Part shown: positions 8,549 through 16,627 of the stretch, piece after piece
Position numbering within the stretch: position 1 is the first letter of the stretch
Layout: each line of letters opens with the position of its first letter
Assembly (NCBI GenBank): GCA_003142535.1
Contig: PLMQ01000023.1
Coordinates: forward strand, 39,859 to 74,252
DNA: 34,394 nt
From: Syntrophaceae bacterium
GTDB lineage: Bacteria > Desulfobacterota > Syntrophia > Syntrophales > Smithellaceae
Reading direction: 5' to 3'
The notes under the pieces: generated by a model
The model's database searches: none
Seen by the model: only the letters and a program-made list of their open reading frames with translations
Told to the model about the DNA's origin: nothing
Made by a program: the position numbers and the translations under genes

Positions 8549-8981
8549 TCATATTTCTTATCAGCGGAGCTTTTATGTAGAAGGCGGTAATTTTAATTAC
8601 GCGGGAACGGTTTCCACAAGTATAAAATCTATTCTCAAACAAATGGACCTTCCCAACGACGTGGTCAGAAAATCCGCCCTTGTTTCTTACGAATCAGAAA
8701 TTAATATTGTTTCCTATGCGAGAAAAGGAGTGATTAAACTTTCGATATATTCTGATATTATTCAGATAGAGGCGATTGATGAAGGCCCCGGTATTCCGAA
8801 TATTGAACTGGCCATGCAGGAGGGTTATTCCACAGCCACCCAGCAAATCAGGGAGATGGGGTTCGGCGCGGGCATGGGGCTTTACAATATTAAAAGTTTT
8901 TCTGATAAGTTTGATATTTCTTCAGAAGTCGGCAAGGGTACATATTTAAAAATGATTATTAATAAGTTTTCATCCCGCTAG
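8529..8981 (+). CDS. Anti-sigma-factor-type HATPase (RsbW-like kinase)
   Basis: A 150-residue GHKL ATPase of the small serine-kinase/anti-sigma type. The N-box is SYESEINIVSYA (residues 53-64, Asn59 as the Mg ligand), the G1 box is DEGPGIPN (84-91), the G2 glycine run is GFGAGMGL (111-118), and GKGTYL follows at 135-140. There is no histidine phospho-acceptor or membrane part, which fits RsbW/SpoIIAB-like proteins rather than two-component kinases. The ATG at 8529 lies inside the end of the first DRTGG gene; a TTG at 8523 is an alternative. No sigma factor or anti-anti-sigma (STAS) gene is visible nearby, so its target is unknown. Its place between two DRTGG genes suggests they form one signalling unit. 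Confidence 0.85.
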   Translation: MPTQETDHISYQRSFYVEGGNFNYAGTVSTSIKSILKQMDLPNDVVRKSALVSYESEINIVSYARKGVIKLSIYSDIIQIEAIDEGPGIPNIELAMQEGYSTATQQIREMGFGAGMGLYNIKSFSDKFDISSEVGKGTYLKMIINKFSSR

Positions 8982-8993
8982 AGATTTTCAATT

Positions 8994-9335
8994 ATGGACA
9001 TAGAAACAATAGTAAAAAAATTGAATTTAAAAGTCAGGTGTGCCGCCGCCAACCTGAAAAAAACCGTATCAGGAGGATATACGGGGGATCTCTTAAGTGA
9101 TGTCATGGCAAAATCACACGAAGGAGATATCTGGATAACGAGACAGGTTCACCAGAACATCGTCGCTGTAGCCAGTCTTAAGGATCATGCGGGTATAATC
9201 CTTGTAAATTCCTGCGAGCCAGCACCCGACACATTGGAAAGAGCAATTCAGGAAAATATACCAATCATGGTTTCTGAAATGAACGCCTTTGAGTTGACAG
9301 GAAAAATTTTCCACCTACTGACAACAAAAGATTAG
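8994..9335 (+). CDS. DRTGG-domain protein (second copy)
   Basis: A 113-residue protein with the same fold pattern as the first DRTGG protein: an N-terminal IETIVKKLNLKV helix-strand, the GGYTGDLLSDVMAKSHEGD core (compare ADLMSDVLAFAKAG in copy one), then a strand ending in IILVNS and a final IPIMVSEMNAFELTGKI element. The two proteins share the LLSDVMA/LMSDVLA core and the C-terminal IPIM motif, so they are probably ancient duplicates. The gene starts 12 bases after the HATPase stop. The protein is likely a ligand-binding regulator; nothing catalytic can be seen. Confidence 0.82.
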   Translation: MDIETIVKKLNLKVRCAAANLKKTVSGGYTGDLLSDVMAKSHEGDIWITRQVHQNIVAVASLKDHAGIILVNSCEPAPDTLERAIQENIPIMVSEMNAFELTGKIFHLLTTKD

Positions 9336-9346
9336 CCGATAGTAAT

Positions 9347-9379
9347 TGCGTAAGGGCTGATAAACTCGGCCATTACGCA
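9347..9379 (+). other. Intercistronic hairpin before the PHP gene
   Basis: TGCGTAA (9347-9353) pairs perfectly with TTACGCA (9373-9379), and GGC (9355-9357) with GCC (9369-9371) after one mismatch. The hairpin ends just before cGGAaaaaaaATG, the weak ribosome site of the PHP gene, so it could affect translation or mRNA processing. No T-tract follows, so it is not a normal terminator. Confidence 0.4.
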
Positions 9380-9389
9380 CGGAAAAAAA

Positions 9390-10136
9390 ATGCTTAAATT
9401 TTTCAACTGTGATCTTCATATTCACACGTGCCTTTCGCCCTGTGCCGATCTGGATATGCACCCGGCAGCCTTAGTAGAAAAGGCACTGGAATCAAGACTC
9501 GACATCATTGCCATCTGTGACCACAACTCGTCCGAAAACGTTCCCTACATAATAAAAGCCGCGCAGGGAAGAAAGCTACATGTTCTGCCCGGAATGGAGA
9601 TAACAACGAGTGAAGAAGTGCATGTCTTAGCCGTTTTCGATTCCCTTGAAAATCTAGCCGGAATGCAGAGCACGATTTACCAGCATCTGCAAGGAGAAAA
9701 CGATGAAAGGCGCTTCGGTATTCAGGCAATTGTTAATGAAAAAGGTGAAGTGGAAGGAATAAATAATAAATTATTAATTGGTGCAACTGATTTACCACTG
9801 AACGAAGTAATAAATTGCATACATAAGTGGAATGGCCTGGCTATAGCCGCACACATTGACCGGGAAAGTTTCAGTGTGCTGGGCCAGCTTGGTTTTATTG
9901 ATAAAAAGATAAAATTTGACGCTCTGGAAATAACACCGGCTATGGGATTTAAAAAGGCGAGAATTAAATATCGGGAACTGTGTAATTATACATTCATAAT
10001 ATCATCGGATTCTCATTATTTAAAAGACATCGGAATGGCAGCAACAAGAGTCCTTCTGGAAGAAGCATCAGTTGCCGAATTGAAAATGGCCTTTGCCCGG
10101 CAAAACTGCCGCTGTGTCCTGGAGGAAGAGTGTTAG
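9390..10136 (+). CDS. PHP-domain metal-dependent phosphoesterase
   Basis: A 248-residue PHP-family hydrolase. The metal-ligand motifs are DLHIHTCLSPC (His10, His12), CDHNSSEN (Asp44, His45), PGMEITT (Glu70), VHVL (His78), AAHIDRES near residue 155, and SSDSHY near residue 210. Such stand-alone PHP proteins are phosphoesterases acting on nucleotides or phosphohistidine/phosphoserine-type substrates; the substrate here is unknown. The gene overlaps the following HATPase gene by 7 bases, so the two are made together. Its place among kinase-like and DRTGG proteins would fit a phosphatase or second-messenger hydrolase in the same circuit, but that is an inference. Confidence 0.87.
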   Translation: MLKFFNCDLHIHTCLSPCADLDMHPAALVEKALESRLDIIAICDHNSSENVPYIIKAAQGRKLHVLPGMEITTSEEVHVLAVFDSLENLAGMQSTIYQHLQGENDERRFGIQAIVNEKGEVEGINNKLLIGATDLPLNEVINCIHKWNGLAIAAHIDRESFSVLGQLGFIDKKIKFDALEITPAMGFKKARIKYRELCNYTFIISSDSHYLKDIGMAATRVLLEEASVAELKMAFARQNCRCVLEEEC

Positions 10137-10678
10137 AGCTTGCCCAACACATTCTTGATATCGCGGAAAACTCAATTCGGGCCGGCGCCAAATTGATTGC
10201 TATTTCCATCAATGAAAACTCTAAAGATGATTTGCTGACAATTGAAATCAGTGATGACGGTTGCGGAATGAAGGAAAAGGAAATCAATAAAGCACTGGAT
10301 CCGTTTTATACGACAAAAACTGTGAGGCGTGTTGGTTTAGGACTGCCTCTTCTAACAAATGCGTCCCAAACTTCCGGCGGCAAGCTTCAATTGAGCTCGG
10401 AGCCGGGTAAAGGGACAAAGGTTACCGCCACTTTTCAACTCAGTCACATTGACAGGCAACCACTGGGCAATATCAATTCCTCATTAATAAGTCTTGTTGC
10501 TACTAATTCAGATGTTGATTTTTTTTACAATCATAGGCATAATGACCGGCAGTTTAAATTTGATACGCGCTCCATACGTAAAGAAATCGGGGATGTGCCA
10601 ATGCAGCATCCTGAAATAATAAAGTATATCCGGGGAGTTATTGAAGAGGGGCTACGCAAAATCAAGACGGAAGCATAG
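10130..10678 (+). CDS. Histidine-kinase-like ATPase (stand-alone HATPase domain)
   Basis: A 182-residue GHKL ATPase. The N-box is DIAENSIRAGA (residues 10-20, Asn14), followed by SDDGCGM (41-47), FYTTKT (59-64), RVGLGLPLL (67-75) and PGKGTKV (92-98). This reads like the catalytic domain of a sensor kinase, but there is no dimerisation/phospho-acceptor helix, no sensor and no membrane part. The last 60 residues form an extra helical tail. The GTG start at 10130 is supported by GGAGGAA just upstream within the PHP gene. The next gene is the first hydrogenase subunit, 28 bases on. It may phosphorylate a partner or act as an ATP-dependent switch; no response regulator is in the window. Confidence 0.85.
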   Translation: MLELAQHILDIAENSIRAGAKLIAISINENSKDDLLTIEISDDGCGMKEKEINKALDPFYTTKTVRRVGLGLPLLTNASQTSGGKLQLSSEPGKGTKVTATFQLSHIDRQPLGNINSSLISLVATNSDVDFFYNHRHNDRQFKFDTRSIRKEIGDVPMQHPEIIKYIRGVIEEGLRKIKTEA

Positions 10679-10706
10679 CCAACCCTGAGGATCGAGGAGG
10701 AATTGG

Positions 10707-11201
10707 ATGACAATGGACGAAACTGAAATTTTAAAAGAATTTTCACCGGAACAGATAGTCAAACTCAATGAAATCATAAAAAAGCACAAAGGCAAACCGG
10801 GCGGATTAATTCCAGTTCTGGAGGAAGCACAAGTATCCCTGGAATATCTGCCGATGTCCGTGCAAAAAAAGATTGCCCGGGAATTGAATCTGCCGTTGAG
10901 CCGTGTTTACGGAGTTGTTACTTTTTATTCTTTTTTTACGATGACTCCGCGCGGCAAATACACAGTGCGTGTTTGCCTGGGAACAGCATGTTATGTCCGC
11001 GGCGGCAAAGCTATTTCGGAAACAGTGGAAAAAGAACTCGGCATCAATGAGGGTGAAACCACTCCTGATAGAATGTTTACTCTGGAAACAATTCGTTGTC
11101 TGGGAGCATGCGGTCTGGGGCCTGTGGTTGTCGTCAATGAAGATGTTCACGGCCGGGTTAAGTCTTCAAAAGTCAGAGAAATATTAAGCCAGTACAAATA
11201 A
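10707..11201 (+). CDS. hndA: NAD(P)-linked [FeFe] hydrogenase, NuoE-like [2Fe-2S] subunit (HndA/HydC type)
   Basis: A 164-residue thioredoxin-fold [2Fe-2S] protein of the NuoE/24-kDa family. The four cluster ligands are Cys90 and Cys95 (VCLGTACYVRGG) and Cys131 and Cys135 (RCLGACGLGPV). The N-terminal helical bundle with LIPVLEEAQ and the VYGVVTFYSFF strand are standard. GAGGAGGAA lies eight bases or less ahead of the ATG. In HndABCD-type and HydABC-type hydrogenases this subunit relays electrons next to the flavin subunit. It is followed by a ferredoxin-like HndB and a NuoF-like subunit, the gene order of the Desulfovibrio hnd operon, so I use hnd names. The family call is secure; the electron donor pair is not. 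Confidence 0.93.
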   Translation: MTMDETEILKEFSPEQIVKLNEIIKKHKGKPGGLIPVLEEAQVSLEYLPMSVQKKIARELNLPLSRVYGVVTFYSFFTMTPRGKYTVRVCLGTACYVRGGKAISETVEKELGINEGETTPDRMFTLETIRCLGACGLGPVVVVNEDVHGRVKSSKVREILSQYK

Positions 11202-11236
11202 TCTCGCTAGGATTTTGAAAACAGGAGGAAACGCCG

Positions 11237-11620
11237 ATGGCGAAATTGACTATAAATGATCTGAAAAAAATTAAAGAAAAAGTACATGCAGAAATGGCTC
11301 TGAGAGATGGCGACCGTCGGGTCAAAATTACCGTACATATGGGAACATGTGGTATTGCTTCCGGTGCTAGAGAAGTTCTCGATACGCTCTTACAGGAGAT
11401 AGAAGCCGCCAAAGTGAACGACATTATCGTAACCACTTCCGGATGCATGGGGCTTTGCAGCCGCGAGCCACTGGTCACCGTAGAAATATTAAATCAGGAC
11501 CCCATAAAATACGAATACATGAATCCCAATAAAATGAGACAGGTTTTCAAGAAACATATTCTGGAAGGAGAAATTCAAACTCCTTTCGTTTTAGCGCGGG
11601 GCGCGGAAATAATTAAATAG
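11237..11620 (+). CDS. hndB: Thioredoxin-like [2Fe-2S] ferredoxin subunit (HndB type)
   Basis: A 127-residue thioredoxin-like ferredoxin. Cys ligands are in HMGTCGIASGA and in TTSGCMGLCSREPLV, with one Cys in the first group and two in the second. That is one fewer than the usual four, so either an unusual ligand is used or the cluster is degenerate. The C-terminal helix carries the usual NPNKMRQVFKKHIL. The ribosome site ACAGGAGGAAA precedes the ATG. It sits between hndA and hndC exactly as HndB does in Desulfovibrio. HndB is thought to assist electron transfer in the complex; that role is carried over by homology. Confidence 0.88.
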   Translation: MAKLTINDLKKIKEKVHAEMALRDGDRRVKITVHMGTCGIASGAREVLDTLLQEIEAAKVNDIIVTTSGCMGLCSREPLVTVEILNQDPIKYEYMNPNKMRQVFKKHILEGEIQTPFVLARGAEIIK

Positions 11621-11686
11621 TATTAAAACTGACCGGGCTCGCATACCGTCAACCCGAGTCATTATGTTTAGGAGGATGTTGGTTAA

Positions 11687-14600
11687 ATGAAGGTTTTTCG
11701 TTCACATTTATTGATCTGCGGAGGCACCGGTTGTCAATCTTCCGGAAGCCTTGCTGTAAAAAAGGCCTTATTACAGGAACTGGATACACGAGCCTTAACC
11801 AGCGAAATAAAAGTTGTGGAAACTGGCTGCAATGGCTTTTGCGCCTTAGGGCCAATTATGGTTGTTTATCCTGAAGGTGTTCTTTATGTCTCCATCAAGG
11901 TAACTGATATTCCCGAACTGGTCGAAGAGCATCTCATTAAAGGCAGAGTCCTGGAGCGTCTCTTGTATCGGGAACCTGTTACGGACAAAATTATCCCCAC
12001 TATGCAGGATATCCCCTTCTTCGCCCTTCAGGAACTTCGCGTCCTGAGGAATCGCGGCCTGATTGACCCGGAAAAAATCGAAGAATATATCGCCCGTGAT
12101 GGCTATGCCGGCATGGCCAAAGCACTCACAGAGATGAAGCCGGAGCAAATTGTCAAAGAAATGCTTGATTCCGGATTACGTGGACGAGGCGGAGCTGGTT
12201 TCCCCACCGGTTTAAAATGGCAATTTGCCGCTCAGTCCAAAGGCGATATAAAATATGTTTTATGTAATGCCGATGAAGGCGATCCCGGCGCTTTTATGGA
12301 CAGGAGTGTATTGGAGGCGGATCCCCACGCTGTTCTGGAAGGAATGGTTATCGCAGCAAAAGCAATCGGTTCACATCAGGGTTATATCTACTGCCGCGCT
12401 GAATATCCATTGGCTATCCATCGTTTAAATATAGCTATTGCCCAGGCCAAAGAAGCCGGACTTCTGGGTAAAAATATTCTTGGTACAGGATTTGATTTTG
12501 ATCTGGAAATTTATCAGGGTGCCGGAGCCTTTGTTTGCGGTGAAGAAACGGCGCTGATGACTTCTATCGAAGGTAAAAGAGGCATGCCCCGTCCGCGTCC
12601 ACCCTTCCCCGCTGTCGCCGGTCTGTGGCAAAAACCCAGCATACTGAATAACGTGGAGACACTGGCCAATATCGGCCAAATTATTTTACGAGGCTCTCAG
12701 TGGTACGCATCCGTAGGTACGGAAAAAAGCAAAGGAACAAAAGTTTTTGCTCTCACCGGAGATGTTTCCAACGTAGGCCTGGTCGAAGTTCCTATGGGTA
12801 CTAAGTTAGGAACTATCGTTTATGATATTGGCGGTGGCATTCCTAAAGGCAAGAAATTCAAGGCCGCCCAGTTAGGCGGACCATCCGGCGGTTGTATCCC
12901 GATTCAATATTTGAATGAACCTATCGATTATGAAAAGGTTGTGGAACTGGGCGCCATCATGGGTTCCGGCGGCCTGATTGTTATGAACGAAGACAAGTGC
13001 GCCGTCGATATGGCGCGCTTCTTTATGGATTTCTGCCAGGATGAATCCTGCGGTAAGTGCACCCCCTGCCGTGAAGGAACAAAACGCATGCTGAACATAT
13101 TAACCAATATCACCCAGGGCAAAGGCAAAGAAGGAGATATTGAACTGCTCGAAGAAATGGCCGGTGTTATTAAAAACGCCGCATTGTGCGGATTGGGGCA
13201 AACCGCTCCCAATCCCGTTTTGAGCACAATCCGTTATTTCCGCAAGGAATATGACGATCATATTCGTAACCATCGATGCAGTGCCGCTGTTTGTTCGGCG
13301 CTGTTCAAATCGCCCTGTCAGCATACTTGTCCTATCGAAATGGATATTCCGTCCTATATCGCCTTGATCAGAGCGGAAAGGTTTGAAGATGCCTATAAAA
13401 TTTTAATGCAAACCAATCCCTTCCCGTCTGTCTGCGGCAGAGTCTGCGATCACAAGTGTCAGTCAAAATGCCGCCGCGGCAATATGGATGAACCGCTGGC
13501 TATTAAATTCTTAAAGCGCTTCATCACGGATAACGCCCCCCGACCGAAAATTGATCCGGTTCCAGTTACCCGCAAAGAGAAGATTGCCGTTGTCGGTGCC
13601 GGCCCGGCCGGTTTGACGACAGCTCGCGATCTGGCCCTGCGCGGCTATAAAGTTACAGTTTTCGAAGAACTGGAGAAAGCAGGTGGAATGCTTTCCTGGG
13701 GTATTCCGGCATACCGTTTACCCCGGAATATCCTGGATAAAGAAATAGCCGATATTCAGGCACTGGGTATCGAGATTCGGTTAAACACGAGAGTAGGCCG
13801 CGATATATCTTTTGCCCAATTGGAAAAAGATTTTAATTTCATTTATCTCGCTTGCGGCGCCCATAAGAGCCAGAAGATGGGCGTACCCGGTGAGGATCTT
13901 AAAAATGTTTACGGCGGCGTTGAATTTTTACGTGATTTCAATGCCAACGAAGAAAAGTGGTCGAGGGGCGAAAAGACTTTAGGCAAAAAAGTAGCCGTTA
14001 TCGGCGGCGGTAATTCCGCCATAGATGCCGCGCGCGTTGCGCTGCGTCTCGGCAATGATGTAACCATCCTCTATCGTCGCTTACGTCAGGACATGCCGGC
14101 AGCTGAAGAGGAAATTCTGGCAGCCGAACACGAAGGAATCAAAATCGAATATCTGGTTGCCCCATTGAAGATTGCAGGCACAAAAGGCAAGGTCAGTTCT
14201 ATTTCCTGCCAGCGCATGAAACTGGGTGATTTTGATTCCAGCGGCCGCAAGAAACCGGTCACCATTGTCGGTTCAGAATTTAACCTGAATGTCGATGCTG
14301 TTATCGCCGCTATCGGTCAGGTTCCGGATATGAGTTTTGTTGATCCAGCCTGCGGTATTAAAGTTAACAAATGGGATTGTTTTGATATTGGTAACGATTA
14401 CAAATCGCGAACACCAAATCCCCGCTATTTTGCCGGTGGAGATGCTGTAACCGGACCGGACACCGTAATTGGCGCAATCGCGGCCGGACATCAGGCGGCT
14501 GACGATATTGATTCAGCTATCCGGAAGAAAAACGGCGAACGTCCCTATGAAAAACCGGCACTGGAAAAAATTGATGTGCCTCTCATCATTGATGAAGAAA

Positions 14601-14743
14601 CTGTTGAAACTCCGCAAATGGCCATGCCGGAAATGGATAACGCCATTCGTAAAAACGGCTTTGCGGAAGTGGAGCTTGGTTTCACACCTGAAAATGCTAT
14701 TAAGGAAGCATGCCGCTGCCTGCGGTGCGATGCTTCGGTTTAA
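11687..14743 (+). CDS. hndC: NuoF-like hydrogenase flavin subunit fused to a GltD/NfnB-like flavoprotein
   Basis: A 1018-residue fusion. Residues 1-105 are a thioredoxin-like [2Fe-2S] domain (CGGTGC, TGCNGFC). Residues about 130-520 are NuoF: the FMN/NADH-binding GLRGRGGAGFPTGLKW (about 163-178) and the [4Fe-4S] site Cys455, Cys458, Cys461 and Cys501. Residues about 530-1018 are a second flavoprotein of the GltD/NfnB family: Cys-rich N-terminal motifs (CQHTCP, CGRVCDHKCQSKC), an FAD Rossmann motif GAGPAG (637-642), a second Rossmann motif GGGNSA (773-778) followed by YRRLRQDMPA, and the typical C-terminus CRCLRCD. The YRR..MPA pattern is usual in NADP(H)-binding members. The protein could thus bind FMN, FAD and two pyridine nucleotides. 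The normal HndC has about 490-600 residues. The frame is open throughout, so this is a real fusion. Confidence 0.93.
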   Translation: MKVFRSHLLICGGTGCQSSGSLAVKKALLQELDTRALTSEIKVVETGCNGFCALGPIMVVYPEGVLYVSIKVTDIPELVEEHLIKGRVLERLLYREPVTDKIIPTMQDIPFFALQELRVLRNRGLIDPEKIEEYIARDGYAGMAKALTEMKPEQIVKEMLDSGLRGRGGAGFPTGLKWQFAAQSKGDIKYVLCNADEGDPGAFMDRSVLEADPHAVLEGMVIAAKAIGSHQGYIYCRAEYPLAIHRLNIAIAQAKEAGLLGKNILGTGFDFDLEIYQGAGAFVCGEETALMTSIEGKRGMPRPRPPFPAVAGLWQKPSILNNVETLANIGQIILRGSQWYASVGTEKSKGTKVFALTGDVSNVGLVEVPMGTKLGTIVYDIGGGIPKGKKFKAAQLGGPSGGCIPIQYLNEPIDYEKVVELGAIMGSGGLIVMNEDKCAVDMARFFMDFCQDESCGKCTPCREGTKRMLNILTNITQGKGKEGDIELLEEMAGVIKNAALCGLGQTAPNPVLSTIRYFRKEYDDHIRNHRCSAAVCSALFKSPCQHTCPIEMDIPSYIALIRAERFEDAYKILMQTNPFPSVCGRVCDHKCQSKCRRGNMDEPLAIKFLKRFITDNAPRPKIDPVPVTRKEKIAVVGAGPAGLTTARDLALRGYKVTVFEELEKAGGMLSWGIPAYRLPRNILDKEIADIQALGIEIRLNTRVGRDISFAQLEKDFNFIYLACGAHKSQKMGVPGEDLKNVYGGVEFLRDFNANEEKWSRGEKTLGKKVAVIGGGNSAIDAARVALRLGNDVTILYRRLRQDMPAAEEEILAAEHEGIKIEYLVAPLKIAGTKGKVSSISCQRMKLGDFDSSGRKKPVTIVGSEFNLNVDAVIAAIGQVPDMSFVDPACGIKVNKWDCFDIGNDYKSRTPNPRYFAGGDAVTGPDTVIGAIAAGHQAADDIDSAIRKKNGERPYEKPALEKIDVPLIIDEETVETPQMAMPEMDNAIRKNGFAEVELGFTPENAIKEACRCLRCDASV

Positions 14744-14770
14744 TATTTATTGCAAAAGGAGAATGTTTCT

Positions 14771-16531
14771 ATGTCAACTGTTAAATTGACTATTGATAAT
14801 CGTCAGGTAGAAGTAAAAGTGGGCGCAACCATTCTGGAAGCTGCCCGTAGCGTTGGAATCAAAATCCCTACTCTTTGCGCCTGGACAGAAATTAATCACA
14901 CACCGGGTGCTTGCCGGGTTTGCATGACTGAAGTAGAAGGTCAGCGTGGCTTAATTGCTGCCTGCGTTTTCCCGGTGAGTGACGGCATGGTCGTCCACAC
15001 CAATACGGAAAAGGTACGCATGGCCAGAAAAATGGTTGTGGAGCTGTTACTGGCCAATCATCCACAGGAGTGCAACTATTGCGTGAGAAACGGTAATTGT
15101 GAATTACAGAAAGTTGCCGAATTTGTCGGGCTCAAAGAAGTCCGTTTTGATTACACTCAATTCCCCAAGGAAGGAATGATCGACCATTCCAGCCCGTCTA
15201 TTGTCCGCGATAGCCGTAAATGTATTGAATGTCACCGCTGCGTGGCGGTTTGCGAGCAGATTCAGACGGTCAGCGTTTTAACTCCGGCCCATCGCGGCAG
15301 CAAAGTTAAAGTCGTTCCGGCATTCGATTTACCTTTAATTGAATCCAATTGCATCGCCTGCGGCCAGTGTATTCTGGCTTGTCCTGTCGGCGCTCTTTAT
15401 GAAAAAGATGATGTTGATTTAGTCTGGAAAGCGCTGCAAGACCCGACCAAGCATGTTATCGTACAGGAAGCACCGGCTATCCGGGCGGCACTTGGTGAAG
15501 AATTCGATATGCCTCCGGGAAGCCTCGTCACCGGAAAGATGATTGCCGCCTTAAGGAGATTGGGATTTGATAAAGTATTTGACACAAATTTTACCGCCGA
15601 TCTCACCATTATTGAAGAAGGCAATGAATTGCTCAAAAGAGTCAAAGAAGGCGGCACGCTGCCGATGATCACTTCGTGCAGTCCCGGCTGGATAAAGTTC
15701 TGCGAGCATTTTTATCCCGACCTGCTTGATCATCTTTCTACTTGTAAATCACCGCAGCAGATGTTCGGTGCGTTGGCCAAAACATATTATGCGGAACTAT
15801 CAGGAATTGACCCGAAAGACATTGTCTCCGTATCCATTATGCCCTGCACGGCCAAAAAGTTTGAAGCCCAGCGGCCGGAAATGAATAGCAGCGGTTTCCG
15901 TGATGTTGATTATGTTCTCACCACTCGTGAATTAGGCCGCATGATTAAAGAAGGCGGTATTGATTTTGTCAACCTGCCCGACGAAGATTACGATGCCCCG
16001 ATGGGTGAATACACCGGGGCGGGCACCATTTTCGGCGCTACCGGCGGTGTTATGGAAGCTGCCCTGCGTACTGTCTATGCGGTAGTAACCGGAAAAGACC
16101 TGCCCAGTCTGGATATCACGCCTGTGCGTGGCCTGGAAGGCGTTAAAGAGGCAACGGTTAAGGTGGGACCTCTGGGTGATGTAAAAATTGCGGTTGCCCA
16201 CGGCTTGGGCAACGCCCGCAAACTCATGGACAAAATCCGCGAGGGAAAAGCCGATTACGCCTTCATCGAAATTATGTGTTGCCCGGGTGGCTGCATCGCC
16301 GGTGGCGGAGAGCCCATTCCTACCAACAACGAAATTAGAGTTTTGCGTTCAGCGGCTCTTTATAAAGATGACGGAAAAGTGCAGAAGAAACGTCAATCTC
16401 ATGAAAATGAATCGGTTAAAAAACTATATGACAAATTCTTGAAGGAACCTTTGGGACACAAATCCCACCAACTCCTGCATACTCATTATGAGAAACGGGG
16501 AACTGAAGTTCCACATAAGAAAAACGCCTGA
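14771..16531 (+). CDS. hndD: [FeFe] hydrogenase catalytic subunit (HndD/HydA type)
   Basis: The 586-residue H2-activating subunit. The N-terminus holds a [2Fe-2S] domain (CAWTEINHTPGACRVC), a His-Cys3 [4Fe-4S] site (HPQECNYCVRNGNC) and two ferredoxin [4Fe-4S] sites (CIECHRCVAVC, CIACGQCILACP). The H-cluster motifs follow: TSCSPGW with Cys303, MPCTAKKFE with Cys359, and EIMCCPGGCIAGGG with Cys504 and Cys508. The first motif has Ser304 where the standard is TSCCP. The ATG at 14771 has AAAGGAG upstream; the longer TTG frame from 14750 is not needed. The last 60 residues form the small-subunit-like tail (KRQSHENESVKKLYDKFLK). With HndA-C it would couple H2 with NAD(P)H and ferredoxin, as in electron-bifurcating hydrogenases. 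Confidence 0.95.
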   Translation: MSTVKLTIDNRQVEVKVGATILEAARSVGIKIPTLCAWTEINHTPGACRVCMTEVEGQRGLIAACVFPVSDGMVVHTNTEKVRMARKMVVELLLANHPQECNYCVRNGNCELQKVAEFVGLKEVRFDYTQFPKEGMIDHSSPSIVRDSRKCIECHRCVAVCEQIQTVSVLTPAHRGSKVKVVPAFDLPLIESNCIACGQCILACPVGALYEKDDVDLVWKALQDPTKHVIVQEAPAIRAALGEEFDMPPGSLVTGKMIAALRRLGFDKVFDTNFTADLTIIEEGNELLKRVKEGGTLPMITSCSPGWIKFCEHFYPDLLDHLSTCKSPQQMFGALAKTYYAELSGIDPKDIVSVSIMPCTAKKFEAQRPEMNSSGFRDVDYVLTTRELGRMIKEGGIDFVNLPDEDYDAPMGEYTGAGTIFGATGGVMEAALRTVYAVVTGKDLPSLDITPVRGLEGVKEATVKVGPLGDVKIAVAHGLGNARKLMDKIREGKADYAFIEIMCCPGGCIAGGGEPIPTNNEIRVLRSAALYKDDGKVQKKRQSHENESVKKLYDKFLKEPLGHKSHQLLHTHYEKRGTEVPHKKNA

Positions 16532-16559
16532 TAACATTGTGTTAACGATAAATTAGTCT

Positions 16560-16597
16560 CAAAAGGGGTTTGTTCGCAGAGGAATAAACCCCTTTTG
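16560..16597 (+). terminator. Intrinsic terminator-like hairpin between hndD and aspA
   Basis: A perfect 12-bp stem: caaaaggggttt (16560-16571) pairs with aaaccccttttg (16586-16597), with a 14-base loop. The run of T lies inside the 3' arm and only ATTT follows, so it may be a weak or partial terminator, or a 3' end-protecting hairpin. It separates the structural genes from aspA and the maturation genes. Confidence 0.6.
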
Positions 16598-16627
16598 ATT
16601 TCCAGCAAACAGATATATAAGATCTCT

